Shown here: positions 57,601 to 62,918 of the stretch, one piece after another | Layout of the letters: each line of letters begins with the position of its first letter | How positions within the stretch are numbered: position 1 is the first letter of the stretch | NCBI GenBank assembly: GCA_017531225.1 | Contig: JAFXLL010000012.1 | Location: 62,001-126,000, forward strand | DNA length: 64,000 nucleotides | Direction of reading: 5' to 3' | Origin: Bacteroidales bacterium | GTDB taxonomy: Bacteria; Bacteroidota; Bacteroidia; Bacteroidales; F082 | The notes under the pieces: generated by a model | Seen by the model: the letters and a program-made list of their open reading frames with translations, nothing else | Databases searched by the model: none | Told to the model about the DNA's origin: nothing | Translations under genes and position numbers: made by a program

Positions 57601-58412
57601 GCTATGAGCATGCTCCGGTGAACTGCCATGTGCCGGCCAACCTGGCGGTGCCCGTGAATCTGATTACCTATACCACGGCCGAAGTCACATGGACGCCTGG
57701 CGACGATGAGACGGAATGGATCCTGTATTATCAGGAGCTGAGCACCGGTACGGCAAATGCACTTGCGGTCCAGACCAACCATTTCTTCTTGGAAAACCTT
57801 CATCCCAATCAGGAGTACATGGTCAAAGTGCGTTCGAAGTGCAGTGAGGAGGAGATGAGCAGCTATACGCCTGCTGTCTATTTCACCACTGCTTGCGACC
57901 CGGAAAGCATCATCTGGGTCAACCAACTCGAAGAAGCCGGCCTGTTGCCGCTGCGCGACGAATCCCTTCCGTCGAATTCCAACGTGCTGTTCAGTTGGGA
58001 TTATATCGATGGTGCCGACTACTACGACCTGTACCTCTGGCGTACCGACTATGGCAATGGCCTGCCCGTTCCTGCTTTCCCCGTCCGAAGCAACCTGCGG
58101 GTCAATTATACCAACGTGGACTTGGACCAGTCGTGGTACGATGGTTATGGCTACTACGACCATTGTTACAATTGCATGACCGCGCCTCCGTTGTACTTGC
58201 ACCAGTATGACACTACTGAGGTTGCCTATTATGCCTGGTATGTGGAGGCGCATAAGGATTGTGGCGTCATCCGCAGCGACACGATGACCTTCAACACCGG
58301 TCTGCCCGACCTGCACGTCACGGCCCTCGACCACTCCTACGCCCAGTCGGGGCAGGTGATGACCGTGGAATGGTCCGTGCGCAACGACGGCTACGCGCCA
58401 ACGCCCACCTGA
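42651..58412 (+). CDS. Giant secreted beta-helix repeat protein, N-terminal part up to an in-frame TGA
   Basis: 5253 residues to the TGA at 58410; without it the frame continues to 62891 (about 6,746 codons). A signal peptide follows the start (MKRFYQPLIVLLFVFGVMANAVGQ); ATG 42660 is an alternative start. Residues about 110-260 resemble a MAM or choice-of-anchor J lectin-like domain (WFYIDDVEQLGG, CFYVDDISFL), then an Fn3-like domain. Eleven modules of about 300-470 residues follow (43846-57611). Each opens with a strand like IVYVTPAGAGAKDGSSWANA, continues with WVAEGTY and VYGGFAGTET, ILDG and WDGF elements, has Asn/Cys/Gly-rich beta-helix coils (GGGVYM, NCIIANNTS), and ends near RVQQGTVDIGPYE. 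This matches the right-handed parallel beta-helix (Pmp-like/choice-of-anchor Q) type. Two Fn3-like domains and the first half of a CARDB domain precede the stop. Probable surface adhesin or glycan-binding protein; the function is inferred. No enzyme motif is recognised. Confidence 0.85.
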   Translation: MKDMKRFYQPLIVLLFVFGVMANAVGQTPDVWGSPRVVNSFPYSESFTASSNLHNDYQLPGNAPDGNDAVFKLTFSNDVEFSASIVGENEKMGVYREDFGGLGGPTPNNSITPALRAYACDFENGDLGALEWVNDATYPWIITNEDAFEGTYSMKSGNTDQHGKTSTIQFTFDLPEDGKIHFRMKISSEGCCDKGWFYIDDVEQLGGFAGVSDWDERTYDLTQGTHTFKWSYSKDGSVSSGTDCFYVDDISFLKTNGTPMGGSGAQLDRVMLQQGTYYVVASSTSEEFTVNLDANSVPAPETVSGLGPDNGHVLYVPQTTQELTWTLGRYTTEYQLLVGETNPPTDVAVAWTIDLAESYTLTLQNHKTYYWQVNERNSSGTTAGPVSALTTSMLFPNADNVFFVTPTGSGTKEGNSWANASDNLQQVLYVANLLTVKPTVWVAEGTYVGDSIAEHDAFTMMAGVNVYGGFAGTETTLSQRDPANHPTILDGQQVQRVLGQTEAFADALAAVWDGFILEKGCLSTGPFGAGAALLGNGTLRNGIVRNNHVLYGNREVGGGGIYLNGGTADHCEICQNDANNTYSSNYNHEYQAQGGGVYMTLGSLLDCHIHNNTVISVVENHGGGLRVDGSDFCIINNCVVENNSAFGAGGVYSRRARFTNCIIANNTSTKDYTVSGVNMNVGGFYDQYDTYLTNCAIVNNTTVCGVGGLYSGILQNCVVWGNRCGSAISNIDGYYYLSVQYSAVEGGYTGTGNVSIASENTGDLTSPCFTNPSSGDWTLQECSFLIGRGNNDANDLPALDMAGNTRVQQGTVDIGPYETPYNVTFNVQPDANHIVYVAMESSGTGDGSSWENACDNLSLVLELVPTTDPPISIWVQEGVYVGNGIVNTTAFKMAEGVNVYGGFAGTETSLDQRPEGHYSTLDGQNVQRVLGQQKNFTASTSSTWDGFIIEKGRLTTDNGAGAYLRENGTLRNCIIRHDTVMAVSSINQIKGGGVYMTGGRLENCEIHGNMISGHGWVYGGGVCVDAWEPGANIVNCHIHDNIAENPSSPNSSMVHGGGLHAYRAVVTGSVISNNKAVEGGGVYAYGYLRMTNSIIANNTSVSHGAGLYHGNNCTAILNCDIVNNQIVPAEENRQGAGIYLGTSNFTMTNSIVWGNMVGDSTYNQCRFGDYSPGVTFCAIQDGYDGTGNIVLDAENNGSLSPFFTNPTQGAGMAYHGGDWTLMEESFCINQGTSAGLVTGDWCSDLDMPEIDMAGNDRVRMGAVDIGAYESPYNAVIITPDEHGIVYVTPAGAGAKDGSSWANASDNLQLAVNRAGAAGAGTKVWVAQGTYQNHTPDSQNTFTMPQGIHVYGGFVGNEAYDYDLGQRDLVNHASILDGQGTQRVLFQRVNYTETTAAVWDGFSLTNGGGGTMGVAAYLRSFGELRNCRVHGNTATGNGNTVVYAEGDYYGNAKLTNCLLYDNQGQYIVYAKGKTVFLHCGIYGNTALNDGSVVYIRANYSGVIYNNVLQNSVLWGNNGNRFNSYDEIDITYCAVEGGVPGIGNINLSTLNTGDPMSPNFVNPAAGDWTLQSNSILINKGVLLENHPTMDLAGNTRVQQGQPDLGPFESAHATFYDVVPNNGIVYVSVDGTGNGSSWAEPCGDLQFAINRAAGMNPQPEVWVKEGVYHTLLLNPSSAFFIVPGVNVYGGFAGTETNFADRQLGAHQTILDGDNGHRVLGQNNEFTDAQAVVWDGFVLRNGNAERGAGAYIMHNGTLRNCVVKNNSIQTGGYGAVYADHSLVINCEVSNNQGGYLAGVHGYYSDVINTTIVNNTSSEYGGLWLQGGTFANLIVWGNGTRQYISQGASFTHSAIQAESVTGDNIALNAENDGTGEGNYVRFLAPELGIYQLKDNSSVIGMGDANVEGLPDKDLAGRDRIMDGTLEPGAYEQYCTEYEYITVNAGSSYDFFGTQLTEPGTYLHQYSFSPTCDSLIVAEVVMTSNRWYVTTTGAGNKSGSSWANASDDLNAILAMAGQTLGFEDRQVWVAEGTYTGFTDYWSPNSFYTISGVKVYGGFAGNETELSERNLEAHPTILMGESRKMLLAPSTDFPCSTQHPGLFDGFILQGGYEISVEAHMTLQHCHTAIPTTANGTLKQCEFTGFSNEGSTIMIRLNDGAVMDSCTVHHNVCRYALVRAENAVLSNSIIYNNTCSRNDVGGEDDRLYGAILNAIDNVTIDHCDFLNNRLEYTSYISYSMYVNMEDEADQTIRQPKHTIIAMRHSSMSNSIVWGNEQGLYHRHFIAKDAASTIDYCAIENGLYNGVGNIRVSSDNEGNLFSLAFNAPILGVGHLSNRDDVDWSLKSTSIGLKQGSNGSDIGAIGSAAPATCSLVPSADNVIFVDAQGTGNGSSWSNATPYLQYAVARANTFTPAAQVWVKEGVYSIMMDTTSVMSAFNLVENVSVYGGFAGTETALSDRDWENHPTYLDGRNTRRVLYQNEPIDAATPAVWDGFVIRNGYLDESGFYDYDLALMVHPYGYYTRDHQLQLHGAGAVLMQNGMLRNTRLEHNRIQFSSNGGEFAEMVKGMMLSMSGGQLNHVVISNDTTVYYNSYNGMVNTYLFAVGAQIDSSEFSHNIGKIALHSCNVNATRFENNQVQLTVPEVDPLEEAQLYVDASTLRHCFFRFNNAVSVNRYFTNTQNANTFANCQFDHNNASVVVRHSKDYNDTFINCNICNNRSSNPDAYPISGGIFHNTVVWGNRNHLNIPIHFANADQSTFNHTAVELGVNGCDDVIRLASNNEGTSQAYVYPRFMAPDAGDYELIGTSGLVDAGDGSVIDYPLDIIGNPRVNDGTVDIGVYEYKCIRYREYNVFATTNTYPFYGEWLTESGQYVHRWHLDNLDCDSVVVMNLTFKHIVYVKENGGGQRNGTSWENAYGDLSLALQAAGQNPMDKTQIWVAEGVYRGDGTSVNAFELYPNVELYGGLTGTELADYDLSQRDIEHHVTILDGDYIQRVLYMVDDATEETACVIDGFTIKNGYSRQDVNSGTALYLKRYCHVRNCIITENYTWNGASAVEMHTDDIVACDQKVIFNTFENCQITNNQGDYAVFSDHTSFTHCQISNNQGRGFYVVTYTQLNHCDIETNEGRGIALRGAFYKYMDPILGIEKRSHDYLDMDGCLLKKNKKGGILFINEDCEEGHSETNIVNCVFDSNTTAKSGNDTRGGAICGDNHDIFIINSTFLKNTAKDDGGALYGVSYHIVNSILSGNKAGGQPNQLSSHYYQNVFCILGEIEHVHMETCDITYSAIEGGYPGEGNIAVNNTDLLLGLNNGYLPHAGSVCINNGTTEGFVVPEYDRAGVSRVRQGRIDIGAYESNLTGTTLIQPSANHVIYVSKDGTGNGSSWEQATSHFQMAMNFALCYDPIPQVWVKGGVYDQLEEENVQFWSELAMMPGVNVYGGFNGTEQSLQERTLGSTPTVLDGNYHRRVVEQLRTFESDEKAVWDGFVIRNGYGHQGYLDNIRYMSESLILKHFKDQMHGGGVLLRGGASVDNCEIRDNVAYRGGGIYRESATNEADFLRNDRIIHNYALEEGGGMYLNGRVADWENGFNAIDTIANCEISDNKADRHGGMIACRTNLFGCSFVHNTTELYAFDTISSGNTYNHYVNCLMWGNDSRNYAFQTEGNNNTYEYCAIQGGHEGTGNIDLEAENSGSGTGLHYANLLAPEEEVYRPTDISAFANLGDNSRAYGDHDLANKPRVKDGVVEMGAYETACVNYEHRHVISSEQFEFYGQILTASGHYQHQWTLQGSDCDSLVSLDLEIRHILYVREGGTGDGSTWSNALGDLNEAMRQAAEYSGEGNKQVWVAAGTYTSATGTGNQAFTLWPGVEVYGGFPSNLADDSAFDIGDRDTQSTPSILLGNHVQRVVGNIGKESGFGPVSKGCLDGFAIQNGYTTGNGGGVYVQNYVTIRNCVVSYNQGGNGAGVYVSNHCEVIDCDIYGNTALNDGGGAYVASSTLTYCHLHNNLCDNTGSGMRRGGGIFGVNATINNCLIDNNSVLTDQGYGGGMFIGNSEVPSQLLNCTMVNNYSYYLAGGIYSENSTSNNEFINCVLWGNRTDLNTQQIAVSASNVPIYLRYCAVQGGAAGIGTIHLSASNTGDLFSPCFVAPSENVGANFGGGDWHFANGSILANHGERMEYTLTHDLDGDNSARVKNGRVDIGAFESVFTNDYAPVATNNVLYVNCNNMGSNYVGDSWANAIPDLQMAINFAGDDDNRPAIWIAGGTYYGNGWPYVDAFVAMNGINLYGGFAGTETSLDQRVYGAHPTILDGQNIQRTLQQAQEDYFKYKRLEELQYAEYDGLTIRNGFVYLNSGGGVRMYKGELSNSIVENCHALNGNGGGILVPGGFHVTATNTSFINNKAEYGNGGAACYEVSYYSGELTTRNCLFANNSALYGKGGAIYDGVHYNATIVNNYASEDAGGACHAAVYNSILWGNKVGDNEPCSLETSDLLNGGFGGGEVRYSAIEGGFLGEGNLTLNAENSGSGNVNYPRFENPTIAAGAGFASVTANNEAPSWRLLQGSLAINRGNNAYVESGDLDLDHQVRVENQTVDLGCYESSYPSNIEIVPDANGIIYVTSAGSGSMNGSSWANATPYLQLAMERAALLNPKPVIWIAHGTYVGNGVPYYPAFLLPDGVSIYGGFAGNEPANYDLTQRDFDMHPAIFDGQDLQQILRNDGADQNLDVISGITFQNGRSGRDGGAAFLSNCQIEDCRFFNNTMVQTGIFGGGALCASGSRIYRSEFMGNYAVGNGGAIYGCDLIDRCKIHHNNAGGNGGGIAEVRMVTNSEISFNHAEGKGGGVYSMPEMHNCDVVKNTVNPSGANGDSSNGGGIYCNGTLVDPYGGNLSNYATNNIVWGNRAGALVSNIRGGVQRNNTFTYNAFENDENNPEGTGNIVLQSANDGTYTSLHYVRFTDPDGGDFSLMDTPRQSMCIDAGNNATASGDYDLAGNERVVNSIVDMGCYEHAPVNCHVPANLAVPVNLITYTTAEVTWTPGDDETEWILYYQELSTGTANALAVQTNHFFLENLHPNQEYMVKVRSKCSEEEMSSYTPAVYFTTACDPESIIWVNQLEEAGLLPLRDESLPSNSNVLFSWDYIDGADYYDLYLWRTDYGNGLPVPAFPVRSNLRVNYTNVDLDQSWYDGYGYYDHCYNCMTAPPLYLHQYDTTEVAYYAWYVEAHKDCGVIRSDTMTFNTGLPDLHVTALDHSYAQSGQVMTVEWSVRNDGYAPTPT
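48435..48588 (+). repeat. CDSL-type linker, copy 1 (between modules 4 and 5)
   Basis: About 51 residues containing YDFFGTQLTEPGTYLHQY and a TCDSLIVAEV ending, a strand-rich insert found at three module boundaries. Confidence 0.7.
51153..51309 (+). repeat. CDSL-type linker, copy 2 (between modules 6 and 7)
   Basis: Same pattern as copy 1: YPFYGEWLTESGQYVHRW followed by LDCDSVVVMNL. Confidence 0.7.
53868..54020 (+). repeat. CDSL-type linker, copy 3 (between modules 8 and 9)
   Basis: Same pattern: FEFYGQILTASGHYQHQW followed by SDCDSLVSLDL. Confidence 0.7.
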
Positions 58413-61400
58413 GCCACTTGGAACGACTACATCGTGCTGTCGTATCCTTTCAACTGGGCTCCCGAGAGCTTCACCAACGCCCGCCCCGAGGCCTTCATCC
58501 TTGAAGAGGTGCCCAACCTCCTGGCCTTGGATCCGGGTGAGCAATATACCAACACCGTCAATGTCACCGTCCCCGATACGGTACGCGGCAGCGTGTTCCT
58601 CTTCGTGGTCTCCAACTGGATCCCGATGAGCGCCATGAACCCCGATGTTTCCTCGGTCGGAGGCGTGTTTCCCAACCCCTATACTCCCGATATTTCAGGT
58701 CATCCTTATTATTACCTGTCGGGTTCCTGTGCCGCCGCTTCGTTCCATGAGGTCAACGAATGCGACAACTTCTTCTACGACACCCTGAATGTCCAAATCG
58801 CACCCTATCCCGACCTGATGGCCAGCGAAATCGTCGTGTCGCCCTCCGATCCCCGTGCAGGCGACACCATCACCGTGTCGTGGACTTTGGGCAACTATGG
58901 CGGTGTGGGCTTCCAGGACAAGGTGGTCAAGGACGTGGTCTTCATGAGTACGGACAATACTTTCAACGGAACGGCGTTTGAGATCGGATCCTATGTTGAC
59001 ACCTTGTCGCTGGCCAAGGGCGCAACGGTTACACGCACCGCCCGCTTCGCTACCAAAGAGGACGAGATCGGCTTCTATTACTTCTTTGTGCAGACCGATG
59101 TCACCAACCAGGTATATGAGTCGTTGTATGAGTACAACAATGTCTCGGAACCCACCGACGAGCCCAAGGAGTTCATCGAGCCCGATGTGCCCGACCTCCA
59201 GATGAGGGCGCTCTACCACTCGGCCGATACGCTCTCGCTCAAGGAGCATTTCATCTTGGGTTACGAGGTGTTCAACGACGGGTTGCTGGCCGCCAAGGTT
59301 GACGGTCCCGGCGTGACCGACACCTGCGGCACGCTTCCGCCCTTCAGAGGCGTGCAGTGGAGCGACCAGGTCTTCATTACCCCGGTGGATACCTTCTCGA
59401 TTTATGAGAACGAACGTCTGCTGAGTGTGGTGAACGACACCATCCTGTATAGGGAAGTCGAAGTGGCCAGCATCCACGCGATGCTATACGATTTCGCCGA
59501 ATGCCGCTTCCCCGACCCATTGCCGTTGGGTCCTTCAGCTACCACTCAGGACAGTGCGGCCTATTTCCAGGAATTGCAGATCCAGCAGAACAACCGTAGC
59601 CAGTTCATCTACGATGAGAAGAAGAAATACAAGAACAGCTATGCCGTCCGCAGGGAGGTGGTTGTTCCCGAAGATTACGAGGAAGGCTGGCATTATCTAT
59701 TCGGTTTCGCAGACAGGAATACGAACATCTTTGAGCATGTCTATGAGAACAACAACATGGTCAAGGACTCGGTGTACATCGTGCGTCCCGACCTGACGGT
59801 GGTCGATCTCGCCTTGAACGAGACCCGCGACACGGTCCATTACAAGATGGTCAACACAGGCTTGGGCAAGTTGATTGACGGCTACGTGACCGAGAGGATC
59901 GATTTCAACAACACCGCCATCCACGAGCGGACCCGTCAACATGTCGAGATGCTTCCGGGCGACACCTTGTCGTTCTCCGTGCCCATTACCCTGACCTGCA
60001 ACTTCTATGTCAACAACACCTTGCGGGTCTATGTGGCGACCGACTACGAGAAGACGCTTACCAACAACACCAGGACCATCGACCTGCAGCTGCCCAATCC
60101 CGACTTTGAGGCCATCGACCTGGTCTGCCCGCAGGAACTCAACTCGGGCCAGACCTTCACCCTGACCTATGGCATGCGCAATAGGGGCAGTTCAGCCTTT
60201 ACAGGCGAGGTGATGAATGTCGTCTATCTCGGCTACTCGCCTGAATTGAACTTCATCACCGCCATTCCATTGGATACCCTTTGGGTAACCTGTAACAACC
60301 TGACGGTGAATTCCGAGCAGCCGGTCACCCAACAGGTCACCCTGCCTATCGATGTGGAAGGCAATTATTATGTTTATGTCTCGGTCAATGATGACGAAGG
60401 CGTTTGCGAGGGCGACGACGTGCATTCCAATTACCTCGTTTCTGATCCCATTTACATCACCCTTTCGGATTATCCAGACCTGCGGGTGACTACCGCCATC
60501 GCTCCCGAAGCCGCCGGTGCGGGCGACCCCACCAGCATCTCCTATGATGTGATCAACCAAGGCATTCGCAACATCGAAACGAGCGAGACCTGGGTTGACA
60601 AGGTGTATGTCTCCAACTCCCCGCAATTCGACGAGAACACGGCGGTGCTGGTCGCTACGGTGAACAAGTCCGGACCGCTGAACATCGGGGCCACCTATCA
60701 TAACGGCAACGTCGAGTTTGTGATGCCTTCCAATGTCAGTAGCGACAACTACTTTGTCTATGTGGTCACCGACGCCAACGACGATTTCTATGAGTATGTG
60801 GGCGAATACAACAACGTCTATCAAACCGCTTCCTTCCCGGTGACGGCCTACCAACTCGACATCGCGGTGACCGCATTCAGCCCGAAGGCCATCCTGGAGT
60901 GGAACGAAACCTATAACTGCACCTTTACGGTGAAGAACCTCGGGACGAGGACGAGCTATTCCAGTTGGACGGACAAGGTGTTCCTCTCCCTGGACGGCAA
61001 CTGGAACACCGACGACATCGAGTTGGGCTATGCCTCCAACCTCAAGCCGCTCGATGGCAATGGCGATGAATACAGCCAGACCATCAGCATCACCATCCCC
61101 TATGGATACACGGGATCGTATTACCTGTTGGCGGTGGCCGATGCCGGTTCCGTGAATCCCGACTTGAACAATGACAACAATGTCATGGCACGGCCGGTGA
61201 CGCTCAACAGCATCCCCGTACCCGACTTGCAGGTGAGCGACTTCACTTGCCTCACCGAGTATCCCTCCAACGGACAGCCCATCACCTTGGTTTACAAGGT
61301 GACCAATGTGGGCGACGGCCCGACCCCAGATTCCTACACCAACCGTGTCGTGTATTCGCGCAACACTTACGGGAACGGTTATTTTGTGGCCAACAAGGTT

Positions 61401-61940
61401 CATACGGAGGTGTTGGAACAGAACGAGTACTATTACGACACAGTCGAGATGGTCATCCCCGTGCCGGAGAGCGGCAACTTTGCCATCTATGCCAAGGCCA
61501 ACTACAACAATGCGATCTTCGAGATGAACACCGACAACAACCAGGCCATGATCCCGTTGACGCTCACCTTGAACCCGCCGGCCGACCTTGTCGTGACCAG
61601 TGTCAGCCGTCCCAACATCGTCAATGCGGGCGACGAGGTCACCATCTCATGGACGGTGAAGAATCTGGGCCCCAACGACCTTCAGGGAGTCGACTGCAGC
61701 GATGTGGTGTATCTCTCCACCGACGAGGTGTTCGATGTGGACGACAAGTTGCTGGGCTCGGTCACCTACGACGTGAACCTTCCCAAATACACGTCGACGA
61801 CCAATCAGTTGGAGACGGTGATCAGCGGTGTGCCCGAAGGCGAGTACTACATCATCATCATCGTCGATGGACGCAACACCTTCTATGAGACCGACGAGGA
61901 CAACAACACCTACTGTACGCCCAACCCCTTGGTGCTCCAG
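58305..61940 (+). repeat. Array of about nine CARDB-type domains
   Basis: Repeated Ig-like units of about 110-200 residues starting PDLxVxx and containing VxNxG near residue 30 (e.g. WTVKNLGPND, YDVINQGIRN, YKVTNVGDGP) and NxYYxYVxxDxxNxxxExxExNN near the end. Starts lie near 58305, 58812, 59190, 59789, 60099, 60475, 60849, 61219 and 61580. The first copy contains the in-frame TGA. Confidence 0.75.
58410..58412 (+). other. In-frame TGA interrupting the giant gene
   Basis: The reading frame before and after this codon is the same, and the interrupted CARDB domain reads correctly across it (DGYAPTPT, stop, ATWNDYIVLS). A one-base change would restore a sense codon (GGA, TCA, CGA or TGG). Confidence 0.85.
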
Positions 61941-62891
61941 TTGCCCGTGCTTTACTTCGACCATCCAGTCAGCTTCACGCTCGAGCAGTTGAAGTACAAG
62001 GACTTCAAGTTGGAGGTGGGCTATTCCATCAGCGAGACCGCCTTGGTCACCATCACGACCTCGGCTGCCGATGCGGATGCCGGTGCGGTCAACAACATCT
62101 ATGTGTTGCACAACGGCGTGGGCAGCAACTTGAATTACGATTATTCCACCGACGGCCAGATGGCAGCCAACAGCGAATTGTACATCCCGCGCACGAAGAG
62201 CGGCTTCTATGGGGTGAGCTTCTTCGGCCAAAGCCCGGCGAACGAATCGCAGCAGGTCACGGTGGAGGCGCGCATCCTGCCCTTCGAGGTGCGAAGCATC
62301 TCGCCCAACCAGGGCGGCAACACCGGCAAGGTGACCGTGAAGCTTCTCGGCTCCAAGTTCCGTTACGACATGCCTGTGAAGCTGATTCAAACGATCGACA
62401 CCAGCACATACACCATTGTGGGCGAAGACCTCCAATATGTGAACTTCAATCAGGTGTTTGTCACCTTCGACTTGACCAATGCCCCATTGGGTACCTATTC
62501 GCTGGTGGCCGAGAACTACTGCGCCGGAAGCGACACCCTGCACAACTGTTTCGAGGTGGTGGAAGGCGTGCCCGGTCAGCTCGTCACCAACCTGATGATC
62601 CCCGAAGGCCTGCGGCAGAACCGTTACACCATCCTCACCCTCGAGTTCGGCAACATCGGCAACGTGGACATCCCGGCGGCATCGGTGCATATCGAAAGCA
62701 TCGATGATTCATGGATTGGTTTACGTCGTGGTGAATTGAACATCCACAGGACTGAGCTCTATATCCCGCTGAAGATTGAGGGAGAGCCCGATGGCGTGCT
62801 GCGACCTGGTGTGCGAGGCACCGTATCGATCTATTGTTATACCAATGGCGGATTGAAATTCCGTGTCGAAGAGATCATGGATGAAGAATAA
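58434..62891 (+). CDS. Giant repeat protein, C-terminal part after the in-frame TGA
   Basis: In frame with the upstream part; sense coding resumes immediately at 58413 and the first possible restart is GTG 58434. 1485 residues: the rest of CARDB 1 and about eight further CARDB domains (to about 61940), a beta-sandwich region (FTLEQLKYKDFKLEVGYSIS), a TIG/IPT-like domain (about 62288-62570, VRSISPNQGGNTGKVTVKLLG) and a final domain (NRYTILTLEFGNIGNVDIPA). There is no signal peptide, so this part could not be exported on its own: it works only if the TGA is an error, a variant or is read through. No type IX C-terminal sorting domain is recognisable at the end (RVEEIMDEE), so secretion and anchoring are unexplained. 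Confidence 0.8.
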   Translation: MLSYPFNWAPESFTNARPEAFILEEVPNLLALDPGEQYTNTVNVTVPDTVRGSVFLFVVSNWIPMSAMNPDVSSVGGVFPNPYTPDISGHPYYYLSGSCAAASFHEVNECDNFFYDTLNVQIAPYPDLMASEIVVSPSDPRAGDTITVSWTLGNYGGVGFQDKVVKDVVFMSTDNTFNGTAFEIGSYVDTLSLAKGATVTRTARFATKEDEIGFYYFFVQTDVTNQVYESLYEYNNVSEPTDEPKEFIEPDVPDLQMRALYHSADTLSLKEHFILGYEVFNDGLLAAKVDGPGVTDTCGTLPPFRGVQWSDQVFITPVDTFSIYENERLLSVVNDTILYREVEVASIHAMLYDFAECRFPDPLPLGPSATTQDSAAYFQELQIQQNNRSQFIYDEKKKYKNSYAVRREVVVPEDYEEGWHYLFGFADRNTNIFEHVYENNNMVKDSVYIVRPDLTVVDLALNETRDTVHYKMVNTGLGKLIDGYVTERIDFNNTAIHERTRQHVEMLPGDTLSFSVPITLTCNFYVNNTLRVYVATDYEKTLTNNTRTIDLQLPNPDFEAIDLVCPQELNSGQTFTLTYGMRNRGSSAFTGEVMNVVYLGYSPELNFITAIPLDTLWVTCNNLTVNSEQPVTQQVTLPIDVEGNYYVYVSVNDDEGVCEGDDVHSNYLVSDPIYITLSDYPDLRVTTAIAPEAAGAGDPTSISYDVINQGIRNIETSETWVDKVYVSNSPQFDENTAVLVATVNKSGPLNIGATYHNGNVEFVMPSNVSSDNYFVYVVTDANDDFYEYVGEYNNVYQTASFPVTAYQLDIAVTAFSPKAILEWNETYNCTFTVKNLGTRTSYSSWTDKVFLSLDGNWNTDDIELGYASNLKPLDGNGDEYSQTISITIPYGYTGSYYLLAVADAGSVNPDLNNDNNVMARPVTLNSIPVPDLQVSDFTCLTEYPSNGQPITLVYKVTNVGDGPTPDSYTNRVVYSRNTYGNGYFVANKVHTEVLEQNEYYYDTVEMVIPVPESGNFAIYAKANYNNAIFEMNTDNNQAMIPLTLTLNPPADLVVTSVSRPNIVNAGDEVTISWTVKNLGPNDLQGVDCSDVVYLSTDEVFDVDDKLLGSVTYDVNLPKYTSTTNQLETVISGVPEGEYYIIIIVDGRNTFYETDEDNNTYCTPNPLVLQLPVLYFDHPVSFTLEQLKYKDFKLEVGYSISETALVTITTSAADADAGAVNNIYVLHNGVGSNLNYDYSTDGQMAANSELYIPRTKSGFYGVSFFGQSPANESQQVTVEARILPFEVRSISPNQGGNTGKVTVKLLGSKFRYDMPVKLIQTIDTSTYTIVGEDLQYVNFNQVFVTFDLTNAPLGTYSLVAENYCAGSDTLHNCFEVVEGVPGQLVTNLMIPEGLRQNRYTILTLEFGNIGNVDIPAASVHIESIDDSWIGLRRGELNIHRTELYIPLKIEGEPDGVLRPGVRGTVSIYCYTNGGLKFRVEEIMDEE

Positions 62892-62918
62892 TGAATGAGA
62901 ATTAAAAACCGAGTTTAT

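Larger units (their letters stand above)
43846..57611 (+). repeat. Array of eleven beta-helix modules
   Basis: Module starts lie near 43846, 45139, 46489, 47500, 48589, 49747, 51306, 52711, 54019, 55243 and 56425. Each carries the SWxNAxxxLQ opening, the VYGGFxG element and, except for the sixth boundary, a closing DxGxYE-like element. The copies have diverged at protein level, so this is an old expansion rather than a recent tandem duplication. Boundaries are accurate to about 30 bases. Confidence 0.8.

Noticed and set aside
58410-58412. TGA recoded as an amino acid throughout the genome
   Set aside because: tuf, nusG, the radical SAM gene and others end in TGA at the expected length, so TGA is a normal stop.
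58410-58412. Selenocysteine at the TGA
   Set aside because: The position is in a CARDB beta-sandwich with no redox motif, and no selenocysteine insertion element or machinery is seen.
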